From NCBI GenBank assembly GCA_002841275.1, contig PHET01000026.1:1-45047 (forward strand): a stretch of DNA of 45,047 nt. The letters run 5' to 3'. The notes under the pieces are model-generated. The model worked only from the letters and a program-made list of their open reading frames with translations, had not been told where the DNA came from and made no database searches. Position 1 is the first letter of the stretch. The number at the start of each line of letters is the position of its first letter. Positions 26,755-34,277 of this stretch are shown piece after piece. The translations under genes and the position numbers were made by a program. This stretch comes from Actinobacteria bacterium HGW-Actinobacteria-7. GTDB lineage: Bacteria; Actinomycetota; Coriobacteriia; Anaerosomatales; PHET01.

Positions 26755-26820
26755 GGGCTGCTCTCCTGATCATGGTGTCCACTGAAATGATACTGCGGCA
26801 GTTCCCCCCACGCACGCGGC

Positions 26821-27609
26821 TCACCAGAGCCGGTACTCCCCATCACGTTGTTCCACAACAAGTGGTACGCCGAACAGCTCACTCAGCCGCCCGTCGGTGA
26901 GCAACTCTTCTTTGGCGCCGTCTGCGACGATGGCCGCATCGCGCAAGAGCACGACGCGGTCGATGGCGTTCACTACGTCTTCGATGTGGTGGGTCACCAG
27001 CACCAGCGTGCGACCGCCGTCTGCGAGCCGCCGCATCAGTTCACGCAGGTGCCAGGCGGCCGTGGGATCGAGCCCGGCGCACGGTTCGTCGAGCACGAGC
27101 ACGGCTGGTTCGAGCACCAGCGCGCGGGCCACGAGCGCACGCCGGGCCTCACCGGTCGAAAGCGTCATCATGTCGCGGTCGGTGAGCTCGGCCACACCCA
27201 CCTCGGCCATGGCCTTGGCTGCGGCCGCGATATCTGCCGAGGAGACCCGGGACCGCATGTGCGGCGGCACGCCCAACGAGCCGAACCTCCCGCCCAGCAC
27301 CACCTCGGCCACGCTCAGGTGTGCGCGCACCGTCTCCTGCCAACCGCTGGAGACAACCCCCAATAGCCTGCGCGCCTCGGCCAGTTCGATGCGGGGCTGA
27401 CCGCGGAAGAGTACCGGATACGGGTCGGCCCACAGCGGCATCACATCACGCGTGAGCAGGCCGATGAGTGTGGACTTGCCCGCGCCGTTGGGTCCCAGGA
27501 TCGCGAGGTGCTCGCCCTCGCGAATCACGAAGTCATCGACGTGCAGGATGGTGCGTCCTTCTCGGACGACAGACGCGTTTCGGACGCTCAGCAGTTCTGC
27601 AGAACCCAC
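26821..27609 (-). CDS. Stand-alone ABC ATPase (ModF/YlmA-like)
   Basis: A 262-residue ABC ATPase with no adjacent permease. Walker A GPNGAGKST, a short Q-loop region (LGVVSSGWQETVRAHLSVAEVV), signature LSTGEARRALVARALV, Walker B VLVLDEPCAGLD and a switch His in VTHHIEDV. The signature LSTGE and the long segment PPHMRSRVSSADIAAAAKAM are typical of ModF/YlmA-type single-domain ATPases, whose cellular role is mostly unknown. I chose GTG 27609 (VGSAELLSV), because GAGGGGAG precedes it by 8 bases. An in-frame start at 27654 would add 15 residues unlike the family. The next ABC gene lies 66 bases downstream on the same strand, but it has its own Shine-Dalgarno. Confidence 0.88.
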   Translation of the reverse strand: MGSAELLSVRNASVVREGRTILHVDDFVIREGEHLAILGPNGAGKSTLIGLLTRDVMPLWADPYPVLFRGQPRIELAEARRLLGVVSSGWQETVRAHLSVAEVVLGGRFGSLGVPPHMRSRVSSADIAAAAKAMAEVGVAELTDRDMMTLSTGEARRALVARALVLEPAVLVLDEPCAGLDPTAAWHLRELMRRLADGGRTLVLVTHHIEDVVNAIDRVVLLRDAAIVADGAKEELLTDGRLSELFGVPLVVEQRDGEYRLW

Positions 27610-27695
27610 CCGGCCGGCTCCCCTCGGTTGTTGGATCGCGCGCGGTCGTGCCACTGGTCGGCAGGCCGGTTCGCGCTGCGACCAGAGTAGCGCAC

Positions 27696-27722
27696 GAGCG
27701 CCCCGCAGGGAGCGAGGCGCTC
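27696..27722. terminator. Stem-loop downstream of membrane protein gene
   Basis: GAGCGCC (27696-27702) and GGCGCTC (27716-27722) form a perfect 7-bp stem with a 13-base loop, 24 bases past the stop of the membrane protein gene. There is no U-tract, so termination is only possible. Confidence 0.35.
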
Positions 27723-27745
27723 GCGTGATGTCGGATTGCCGTGCC

Positions 27746-28156
27746 TTAGTTGTGCGAGTGCCGGATGAACGGCATGGCGTCTCGGCCCACGTCGCGCAGC
27801 ACGTGGAAGCGCGCGACCGGATCGAGCGACGCGAGCTGCTCGCGCACGCTTTCCTCGGCGTCGTTGATGCGCACTCCGCGGCGCTGCATGAAGCCGCCGC
27901 CCAGCAGACCCGTGCCGGCGATCAGCAGGCTCACGGGCAACAGCAACGACAGCACGCCCCTACGGCCGCGCAGCCACTGTGTCACGCCCAATGCGATTCC
28001 GCTGCTCACGAGCGACCAGCCCACAGCCGTGGTCAACAGATCTTCGTCGACATTCTCGGCGAAGCGTTCCCGTATCTCATCGGCGCGCTGCATGAGCGCT
28101 TCGCGCCGTGCTATCAGCTCATCACGTGTCACGTCGAAACTCTCTCTGGATAGCAT
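27746..28156 (-). CDS. Small membrane protein of unknown function
   Basis: A 136-residue protein not recognised as a named family. The N-terminal 45 residues are charged and helical (RDELIARREALMQRADEIRE), probably a coiled coil facing the cytoplasm. Two membrane segments follow, about 43-60 (TTAVGWSLVSSGIALGVT) and 69-90 (LSLLLPVSLLIAGTGLLGGG). The C-terminal tail is soluble, with a possible second amphipathic helix (NDAEESVREQLASL). A strong Shine-Dalgarno, AGGAGG, precedes ATG 28156. The gene is divergent from the MerR/TipA gene; no functional link is visible beyond position. Confidence 0.68.
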   Translation of the reverse strand: MLSRESFDVTRDELIARREALMQRADEIRERFAENVDEDLLTTAVGWSLVSSGIALGVTQWLRGRRGVLSLLLPVSLLIAGTGLLGGGFMQRRGVRINDAEESVREQLASLDPVARFHVLRDVGRDAMPFIRHSHN

Positions 28157-28274
28157 CTCAGCTCACCTCCTCTTGGTAGGTTCTTTCCCGCCTTGGCTCA
28201 CCCTGTCCCATTGTGCGGGAATCGGTTTGCCGCCGGCCCGTGTCGGCCCGACCGGAAATACGACAGAATACCTC

Positions 28275-28305
28275 TTGACCCTAACGTTACGTGAGGGTCT
28301 AGGGT
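28275..28305 (+). promoter_or_regulatory. MerR-type promoter with 19-bp spacer and near-perfect dyad
   Basis: TTGACC (28275-28280), 19 bases, then TAGGGT (28300-28305). A 23-base dyad at 28277-28299, GACCCTAACGT-T-ACGTGAGGGTC, has arms matching at 10 of 11 positions and fills the spacer. The lengthened spacer with the operator between the hexamers is the standard arrangement for MerR-family activation by DNA distortion. The regulator gene starts at 28326. Confidence 0.8.
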
Positions 28306-28325
28306 GACTGCAGGAGGTGAACGCG

Positions 28326-29087
28326 ATGAAGCACACGGTTGGCGATGTTGCTCGGCTCGCGCACGTCAGTGTCCGGACACTGCACCACTACGACGAGATC
28401 GGGCTGCTGAAGCCCTCGGCACACTCCGAGGCGGGTTACCGGCTCTACACGACAGAGGACCTCGAACAGCTGCAGCAGGTCCTGTTCTACAAGGAGCTGG
28501 GTTTCACGCTCGAGGAGATCCGCGAGTTGATGTCCGACCCCGCGTTCGACCGCCGAGAAGCGCTTTCCACGCAACGCGAGATGATCGCCGAGCAGGCGCT
28601 TCGCCTCGATGCCCTTCTGGGGCTGATCGACAAGACACTGACCTCATTGGGAGGAGGAATACAGATGACCAAGGAAGAGATGTTCGAGGTCTTTGGTGAC
28701 TTCGACCCCGCCGAGCACGAGGACGAGGTCAAAGAGCGCTGGGGCAACACCGAGGCCTACAAGGTGTCCGCGCGCCGGACGTCCAAGTACACCAAGGACG
28801 ACTGGGCACGTCACAAGGCGGAGGCCGATGACATCAACGCCGGAATCGTCGCGCTGATGGACGAAGGCGTGCCAGCAGATGACCCGCGCGCGATGGATGC
28901 GGTCGACCGTCACCGGTTGCTGATCGACACCTGGTTCTACCCGTGCTCGCACGAGATGCATGTGGGACTGGCCGAGATGTACATCGCCGACCCGCGTTTC
29001 AAGGCGAACTACGAGAAGATCCGCACCGGGATGGCTCAGTACGTTCACGACGCCATACTCGCCTGCGCGAAGCGTGCCGCGGGGTAG
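28326..29087 (+). CDS. MerR-family regulator with TipAS ligand-binding domain
   Basis: A 253-residue TipAL/Mta-like activator. The N-terminal winged helix spans about residues 4-72 (VGDVARLAHVSVRTLHHYDEIGLL and RLYTTEDLEQLQQVLFYKEL). A dimerisation coiled coil follows at about 75-110. The TipAS domain spans about 114-253, with MTKEEMFEVFGDF, RWGNTEAYKVS, WFYPCSHEMHVGLAEMY and FKANYEKIRTGMAQYVHDAI. TipAS domains bind thiopeptides and other hydrophobic compounds; the Cys in YPCS matches a conserved position. ATG 28326 is preceded by AGGAGG at 28312-28317. A second Shine-Dalgarno and in-frame ATG at 28665 could yield the TipAS domain alone. The upstream dyad suggests autoregulation. Confidence 0.92.
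   Translation: MKHTVGDVARLAHVSVRTLHHYDEIGLLKPSAHSEAGYRLYTTEDLEQLQQVLFYKELGFTLEEIRELMSDPAFDRREALSTQREMIAEQALRLDALLGLIDKTLTSLGGGIQMTKEEMFEVFGDFDPAEHEDEVKERWGNTEAYKVSARRTSKYTKDDWARHKAEADDINAGIVALMDEGVPADDPRAMDAVDRHRLLIDTWFYPCSHEMHVGLAEMYIADPRFKANYEKIRTGMAQYVHDAILACAKRAAG
28649..28667 (+). promoter_or_regulatory. Internal ribosome-binding site before the TipAS domain
   Basis: GGGAGGAGG (about 28650-28658) lies 6 bases before the in-frame ATG at 28665, exactly at the boundary between the DNA-binding part and the TipAS domain. The predicted short product is 140 residues, close to the 144 of Streptomyces TipAS. The same bases also encode part of a Gly-rich linker, so coincidence is possible. Confidence 0.5.
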
Positions 29088-29128
29088 GTGACCGGCGGCG
29101 TTGGGTTCAAGACCGGCGGACTACCGCC

Positions 29129-29872
29129 TTAGTCCCACTCTCGGGGCACCGGCGCAGTGCGCCCGGTAGGCGGTCCGCCGGTCGACACCCATATCTCGAT
29201 CCTCGTGCCGCGCTCCTCGGATGCATAGGGCGCCGGATACTGGAAGAAGACCTTGCCCGGTCCGGGCCCGCTCGAGGTGGCTCCGTACTTCACCTTGACC
29301 TTGTAACCGGCGCTTTCCAGCTTCTTGCGCGCCTTCTTCTCGGAGAGCGCCTCGACCATGGGCACAATGTGGCCCGGGTACTGAGTCGAGTAGGTGCGCG
29401 GCTCAGGCTGAGAGGTGTCGCGCGGCTCCCACGCGCTCCAAGCGGTGGTGCTGAAGGTCTCAGTCTGCTCCAGCGCGCCGGCCGAACCGACTCGCGGGGA
29501 GGTGTTGAGCTGGCGTGCCACGCCCAGATCGACGCTCGACCCGCGAAGCACGCGGCGCCCCGTTGGTGGCATCTGCTGTGCGATCTCGCCCAACCCGTAG
29601 CGCGACGAGCGGACGGTGGCGAGCTTGCCCACCTTCAGGTCGGTTGCCGTGAGCCTGATGGTCGCCTCGCCGGTGTCCAACCCCACCACGGGCGGGACGA
29701 TCACGGTGTAGGTCAGGATCCACCAGATGATTGCCGCGAGGATGACGGCAAGTCCGAGCAACGCGGCCAGCTCCGCACGACGGCGCTTGCGAAGGCTCTC
29801 GTCGTCGAGATCCTCGCGCTCGTCGACCGCGTCCGCGGACTCATAGCCGATGATGGTCTCTTCTGCTGACAC
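29129..29872 (-). CDS. Membrane-anchored PASTA-domain protein
   Basis: A 247-residue protein with a charged cytoplasmic N-terminus (about 1-35, many Glu, Asp and Arg). One membrane segment follows (LAALLGLAVILAAIIWWILTY, cut here for length), then extracytoplasmic PASTA-like repeats. The first is VPPVVGLDTGEATIRLTATD, the second begins IVPMVEALSEKKARKKLESA. PASTA domains bind peptidoglycan fragments in serine/threonine kinases and penicillin-binding proteins. No kinase or transpeptidase domain is attached here, so it may be a wall sensor or scaffold. I chose GTG 29872 because GGGGGA lies 9 bases upstream. It is divergent from the class V aminotransferase gene. Confidence 0.78.
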   Translation of the reverse strand: MSAEETIIGYESADAVDEREDLDDESLRKRRRAELAALLGLAVILAAIIWWILTYTVIVPPVVGLDTGEATIRLTATDLKVGKLATVRSSRYGLGEIAQQMPPTGRRVLRGSSVDLGVARQLNTSPRVGSAGALEQTETFSTTAWSAWEPRDTSQPEPRTYSTQYPGHIVPMVEALSEKKARKKLESAGYKVKVKYGATSSGPGPGKVFFQYPAPYASEERGTRIEIWVSTGGPPTGRTAPVPREWD

Positions 29873-29988
29873 TACTGCTTGTCCCCCACCGTTCAACCGT
29901 AGTGACGCCCGAGCCCCCGCTCGTCTCACTCGTTCAGCATACGCTCTATACCCCGCGGGTATCCAGCGGCAAATCGGGCTCTCAGGGC

Positions 29989-29994
29989 TATACT
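29989..29994 (+). promoter_or_regulatory. Candidate -10 of the class V aminotransferase gene
   Basis: TATACT at 29989-29994 lies 35 bases upstream of ATG 30030 in the divergent region. No convincing -35 is seen. A Shine-Dalgarno-like AAGGA is just before the start. Confidence 0.35.
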
Positions 29995-30029
29995 ATCGGC
30001 GCAAAACGCCAGACACCTTAAGGATACCC

Positions 30030-31442
30030 ATGAGCCTGACCTCCCTAGACCGTTTCCTGGCCGCGTACCCGGCATATTCCGACACCACCGCCCTCGACGA
30101 CCTGCGCGCGCGCGACTACGCGCGGCTGGACGCCTCGGGCCACACATACCTCGACTACACCGGCGGCGGCCTCTACGCGCAGTCGCAGCTCGATGCGCAC
30201 CACGAGCTGCTCTCGGGCGCCGTCCTGGGCAACCCGCATTCCGAGAACCCCACCTCGCTTGCTGCCACGGCGCTGGTCGAGGAGGCCCGCGGCGCGGTGC
30301 TCGACTTCTTCAACGCCGATCCGGTTGAATACGACGTCATCTTCACCGCCAACGCGAGTGGCGCGCTCAAGCTCGTGGGCGAGTCCTACCCGTTCGGGCC
30401 GGACGGCTGCTACCTGCTGTCGTACGACAACCACAACTCGGTCAACGGTATCCGCGAGTTCGCGCGGGCCGCTGGCGCGACGGTCACCTACATCCCCGTG
30501 CGCAACCCCGATCTGCGCCTCGATGCTGAGCTGATGGAGCGTGGCTTGGAGTGCGACACCACGGCTGGCGGACACCTGTTCGCCTACCCCGCTCAGTCGA
30601 ACTTCAGCGGCGTGCAGCACCCGCTCGAGTGGATCGAGCTGGCTCAGTCGCGCGGGTGGGACGTGGTGCTCGACACCGCGGCGTTCGCGCCCACCAACCG
30701 CCTCGACCTCAGTGCCATCCACCCCGACTTCGTCCCGCTGTCGTTTTACAAGATGTTCGGCTACCCCACCGGCACCGGCGCGCTCATCGCCCGCAAAGAC
30801 GCGCTCGCGAAATTGCGCCGCCCGTGGTTCGCTGGCGGCACCATCACGCTCGCCTCGGTCTACGAAGGCTGGCATCACCTTGCCCCCGGCCACACCGGCT
30901 TCGAGGACGGAACTGTGGATTACCTGGGACTGCCGGCGGTCACCATCGGCATCAACCACCTGCGCGCTGCTGGAATCGAGCGCGTCCACGAGCGCGTCTC
31001 GGCGCTGGCCGGCTGGCTGCTTTCCGAGATGTGCGCGATGCGCCACACCAACGGCGCGCCGATGTTCAAGATCTTCGGTCCCGAGACCATGGACCGCCGA
31101 GGATCGACCATCGCCTTCTATCTGCTCGACCCTTCGGGCCACCCCTACGACGTCTACGAGTTCGAGGCCAAGGCTGGCGCCGAGAGGATCTCGGTGCGTA
31201 CGGGGTGCTTCTGCAACCCCGGCGACGGCGAGATCGCCCATGAGGTGAACCGTGCCGAGATCGCGGAGTGCTTCGACGAGCCCGAGGTGCCGGTCACCCT
31301 CCAGCAGTGCCAACGACTGATCGAGGACCACACCGGTAAGGTCCCCAATACCATTCGCGTGTCACTTGGCATCGCGAGCAACTTCGCGGATGCCGAGCGG
31401 TTCCTGACGTTCGCGGCAGGGTGGCGGGATAGGGTACGGTAG
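30030..31442 (+). CDS. Class V aminotransferase / Moco sulfurase-like PLP enzyme
   Basis: A 470-residue fold-type I PLP enzyme like the N-terminal sulfurase domain of molybdenum cofactor sulfurases and cysteine desulfurases. Marks: LDYTGGGLYAQSQ, GNPHSENPTS, FTANASGALKLVGE, SYDNHNSVNGIREFAR, LDTAAFAPTNRLDLS, and the PLP lysine in FYKMFGYPTGTGALI. A Cys in RTGCFCNPGDGE sits where desulfurases carry the persulfide Cys. The MOSC domain of full sulfurases is absent. The reaction could be cysteine desulfuration for a sulfur acceptor not visible here. ATG 30030 was preferred to longer in-frame starts because AAGGA precedes it and MSLTSLDRFL starts the family-like sequence. The hairpin GGGAC/GTCCC at 31442-31457 separates it from the phospholipase gene. 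Confidence 0.85.
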   Translation: MSLTSLDRFLAAYPAYSDTTALDDLRARDYARLDASGHTYLDYTGGGLYAQSQLDAHHELLSGAVLGNPHSENPTSLAATALVEEARGAVLDFFNADPVEYDVIFTANASGALKLVGESYPFGPDGCYLLSYDNHNSVNGIREFARAAGATVTYIPVRNPDLRLDAELMERGLECDTTAGGHLFAYPAQSNFSGVQHPLEWIELAQSRGWDVVLDTAAFAPTNRLDLSAIHPDFVPLSFYKMFGYPTGTGALIARKDALAKLRRPWFAGGTITLASVYEGWHHLAPGHTGFEDGTVDYLGLPAVTIGINHLRAAGIERVHERVSALAGWLLSEMCAMRHTNGAPMFKIFGPETMDRRGSTIAFYLLDPSGHPYDVYEFEAKAGAERISVRTGCFCNPGDGEIAHEVNRAEIAECFDEPEVPVTLQQCQRLIEDHTGKVPNTIRVSLGIASNFADAERFLTFAAGWRDRVR

Positions 31443-31473
31443 GGACTCGATCGTCCCGATGGGAGCAGGTGTT

Positions 31474-33180
31474 ATGCGTCGAATCCTCATGGCAGTGTGC
31501 GTCGCGTGTCTTGCGGTAGCAATCAGCCCAACTCACGCATTCGCGTGGCAGAACGGCGATACCCGCGATGGATTTGGCACCCATGACTGGATCCTCTATA
31601 AGGCGATGGAACTCGCGGGCGCGGACGCAGACTGGGTCGATGAGACAGAAGCCCTCCTCGCGACCGACGACCCTGACAACTGGCGTGACGACAACCCGTC
31701 CAACTCACTCGAGTACCGAGCCGAGCTGCAGCGGCACGTCTTCTACGCCGGCTCGGCGAACCAGGGCGCCCCACACGCAGTCGCGGAACACTACTCCTTG
31801 ATGCTGCAAGCTCTCTCAGCCAAGGACCCCAAGACCGCCAGCCGCGAGCTGGGATATCTGTCGCACTACTACTCAGACATCCTCGTTCCGTTCCACACGT
31901 TCAACTACGGCATCGGGTCGAATGAAGAGGGGCAGGACCACGTCAACTACGAGTCGGCAGTCGAGGCTGTGACGCGGACGCCGGATTCACATTCGGATTG
32001 GATCACTCCGCTCGCGCCGCGACCGGTGACCGACGTTCGGGCGCGCACGATCGAGGCGGCGACCTTCTCGGCAGGCAAGATGCTGGGGCTCATCACGGAG
32101 TACGGCAGCTTCGCGTACTACGACCCTGAGAGTGACCCGCAGACCCAGCTGCTCCTCAACCGGGCCGCCAATGATCTGGCGGACGTGATCCGAGCGGCCA
32201 AGACCCGCACGGGACAGCCGCGCCCGATCGCGCAGATCGTGACCTGGACCGACTACGAGTACCCGGCGCTGGGCCGGTCTACGCGGGTCGGGGCGAAGGT
32301 CACCGACGACCGCGGGCATGTGGTTCGCGGCGTACAGGTGGACTTCGATTTCCGAGTAGCCCAGCCCAGTTCCTACCGGCGCTACACCGAGGCGGACGGC
32401 ATCGCGCGCCAGACCCACGGGGTCGTGGTCGGTGCGCTGGATGTTCCCTTCGACGTCGTGGTAACCGCGACGAGCGCCGGTACCACGCTCACCCGCACCG
32501 TGCGGCTTACGCCGAAGGAGATCATCGGGAAGGGCTCCTTGGGAATCCGTACCTACACCAAGTACGATTCGACGCCCGCGCAGGGAACTACCGTCACCGT
32601 GCTGACGCACGTCCAAGACGATAGCGGGCAGCCAATCAGAAACATCAAGGTCGTGTTCACGTTCAAGCACAAGACGCGCTGGGTGAAGAGCACGGTGTAC
32701 ACGAACTCGAGTGGTAACGCCTGGCTCAAGCGCAACATCGGAAGCTCGACGGCGGGGTACCGGGTATACGTGAGAGCCGACGCCTACGGCGGCACCGAGC
32801 CCCAGAACACCTACGACGGGATTCGCACCTCTACGTCCTCTTTCGTCCCGCGTAGCTCGGTCGCATCACTGAGAACGTACCTCCTGACGCGGCCAACGCC
32901 GTCTCAGTCGACAACCGTCACGGTCAAAGCGAGGTGTCTGGACGACCATGGCGCACCGATCGTAGGCCGCCTCGTGAAGTTTGGCTGGAAGTTCAAGTCG
33001 GGAACGAGCTACACCTACGCGCGGACCAACACGAACGGAAACGCCTACACGGTCCGCAACATTGGGAAGTCGACGAGCGGCTACAAGGTGTATGTCACGG
33101 CCTACGTCAGCTCTGGCGGCAAGGTGAAGAAGTCGGCTGTGTCATTCACGCCGATGCCGCCTCTTCAGGTGATCCGCTAG
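31474..33180 (+). CDS. Secreted zinc phospholipase C-like protein with tandem C-terminal modules
   Basis: A 568-residue exported protein. The signal peptide ends in HAFAW, and the mature N-terminal Trp is a zinc ligand in bacterial phospholipase C. The Zn-dependent PLC domain follows (THDWILYKAMELAG, LGYLSHYYSDILVPFHT, HVNYESAV), with several His and Asp residues fit for metal binding. Residues about 250-350 form an Ig-like domain (TRVGAKVTDDRGHVVRGVQV). Then come two similar modules of about 100 residues each, starting near GTTVTVLTHVQDDSGQPI and near STTVTVKARCLDDHGAPI. Both contain a TN-x-x-GNA segment and an NIG-x-ST-x-GY repeat. The substrate is inferred from fold only. GGGAG lies before ATG 31474. 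The stop shares CTAG with the convergent small secreted protein gene. Confidence 0.82.
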   Translation: MRRILMAVCVACLAVAISPTHAFAWQNGDTRDGFGTHDWILYKAMELAGADADWVDETEALLATDDPDNWRDDNPSNSLEYRAELQRHVFYAGSANQGAPHAVAEHYSLMLQALSAKDPKTASRELGYLSHYYSDILVPFHTFNYGIGSNEEGQDHVNYESAVEAVTRTPDSHSDWITPLAPRPVTDVRARTIEAATFSAGKMLGLITEYGSFAYYDPESDPQTQLLLNRAANDLADVIRAAKTRTGQPRPIAQIVTWTDYEYPALGRSTRVGAKVTDDRGHVVRGVQVDFDFRVAQPSSYRRYTEADGIARQTHGVVVGALDVPFDVVVTATSAGTTLTRTVRLTPKEIIGKGSLGIRTYTKYDSTPAQGTTVTVLTHVQDDSGQPIRNIKVVFTFKHKTRWVKSTVYTNSSGNAWLKRNIGSSTAGYRVYVRADAYGGTEPQNTYDGIRTSTSSFVPRSSVASLRTYLLTRPTPSQSTTVTVKARCLDDHGAPIVGRLVKFGWKFKSGTSYTYARTNTNGNAYTVRNIGKSTSGYKVYVTAYVSSGGKVKKSAVSFTPMPPLQVIR

Positions 33181-33596
33181 TCGCCGTCTCTGGGACTGTT
33201 GTGGATCTGGAGGTTGCCTTTGCTGACGGTGTAGCCAGCATCGTTGGCGTCGAACTTCCATCCTGGCTCGCCCAGGTCCAGCCCGGTCGCCGAGGTCCAC
33301 AGGTACCCATTGACGTCGAGTGTCACCCGGAAGCTCGTGTCGTTGTAGACCTCGCATGCCACCACGGGCCATGTTCCCTCGAACCACCAGTTCTTGGTCT
33401 CGACCCAGCCGCTCGGCGGCTCATAGCCCGTGGTACCCGGGACCCCGAACCCCTCTGAGGCGTGGAACTTCCACTCCGAGCCTCCCGGAGCGAACGTGCA
33501 GGTACCGGTCACCCGGTCCACCTGCTGAGCCACTGCCACTGTTGCGACAAGAGACAACGCAACCAGCAGACCGAAGAAGATGATGGTTCTTCTCAT
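33177..33596 (-). CDS. Small secreted protein of unknown function
   Basis: A 139-residue exported protein. The signal peptide is MRRTIIFFGLLVALSLVATV with cleavage near VAQQ. The mature part is rich in Trp, Gly and aromatic residues (WKFHASEGFGVPG, SGWVETKNWWFEGTW, GYLWTSATGLDLGEPGW), which suggests a small beta fold. Two Cys (GTCTF and VACEVY) may form a disulfide. I recognise no family. GAGGGGG lies before ATG 33596; a start 15 codons upstream would place the signal peptide internally. The stop overlaps that of the phospholipase gene. Confidence 0.7.
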   Translation of the reverse strand: MRRTIIFFGLLVALSLVATVAVAQQVDRVTGTCTFAPGGSEWKFHASEGFGVPGTTGYEPPSGWVETKNWWFEGTWPVVACEVYNDTSFRVTLDVNGYLWTSATGLDLGEPGWKFDANDAGYTVSKGNLQIHNSPRDGD

Positions 33597-33795
33597 CCGA
33601 AACGCCCCCTCTGGCGAAGTGATCCGCGCCCGTCCCCACAAGCGCGATCGCTCGAGCCCGGGCGTACCACTGTCCGACCCGCTGGCCCGACAGATGAGAG
33701 TCTATTCCACGCTCGGTCGCAGAATTCGTCTGGAGAACGCGATTCATCCTATTGCAGGAGCAGAACCAGCCCTGGGTATGAGCGCCGCTCCGACT

Positions 33796-33820
33796 ACCCG
33801 GCTGCCGAAGGCGGTCGGGT
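33796..33820 (-). terminator. Hairpin just after the hydrogenase operon
   Basis: ACCCGACCGCC and GGCAGCCGGGT (minus strand) form an 11-bp stem with two mismatches and a 3-base loop, directly after the stop of the maturation protease gene. No U-tract. It may end the hydrogenase operon. Confidence 0.4.
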
Positions 33821-33821
33821 G

Positions 33822-34274
33822 TCAGCGTGTGAGGAATCCCACGGCGGCAGCGACGTACTCGGCGAATCGCGCCTCAAGCTGGGGCGAGAGCCCGGGTTCG
33901 TCGGCAAGCTCGGCGGGCTCGATGCCCAGAATCGTGATGGGCGGCAGCGTGTCGCGCAGAGACGCGGCGAACTCGAGCACCTTCATCAGGTCGCCCTCGT
34001 GGGTGCTGAGACCCGCGAGTTGCTTGCGCGTCGCGACCTGCTCGGGCGTGAAGAACGCGAACTCACTTGGGGCGAGCCCCATGCGCGCGGAGTCGACGAT
34101 GAGCACAGCCTCGGACTCCGCATCGAGGTAGTGCACCAGATCGAGCAGGTTGCCGCCCAAGTCGACGGCGCGAAAGTCGCGGTCGAGGCCTGCCTCACCG
34201 ATGTGCTCGGCGATGCGCAAGCCCACCGAGTCGTCGCGGCCGTAGTAGTTCCCTATACCGATGAGATAGCGCAC
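33822..34274 (-). CDS. Hydrogenase maturation endopeptidase
   Basis: A 150-residue nickel-dependent endopeptidase of the HyaD/HycI/HoxW group. It trims the C-terminus of the hydrogenase large subunit after nickel insertion. Marks: the N-terminal IGIGNYYGRDDSVGLRIAE, VDLGGNLLDLVHYL, VDSARMGLAPSEFAFF and a His in LSTHEGDLMKVL. The expected nickel ligands (Glu/Asp and His) fall in these segments, but the first acidic ligand, Glu in many relatives, appears as Asp here (GRDDS). It starts at GTG 34274, 3 bases after the large subunit's stop, and is the last operon gene. A dedicated protease at the end of the operon is the common arrangement. Confidence 0.88.
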   Translation of the reverse strand: MRYLIGIGNYYGRDDSVGLRIAEHIGEAGLDRDFRAVDLGGNLLDLVHYLDAESEAVLIVDSARMGLAPSEFAFFTPEQVATRKQLAGLSTHEGDLMKVLEFAASLRDTLPPITILGIEPAELADEPGLSPQLEARFAEYVAAAVGFLTR

Positions 34275-34277
34275 GCG

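Noticed and set aside
31442-31457. GGGAC/GTCCC stem between aminotransferase and phospholipase genes as a terminator
   Set aside because: Only a 5-bp stem with no U-tract; too weak for its own feature.
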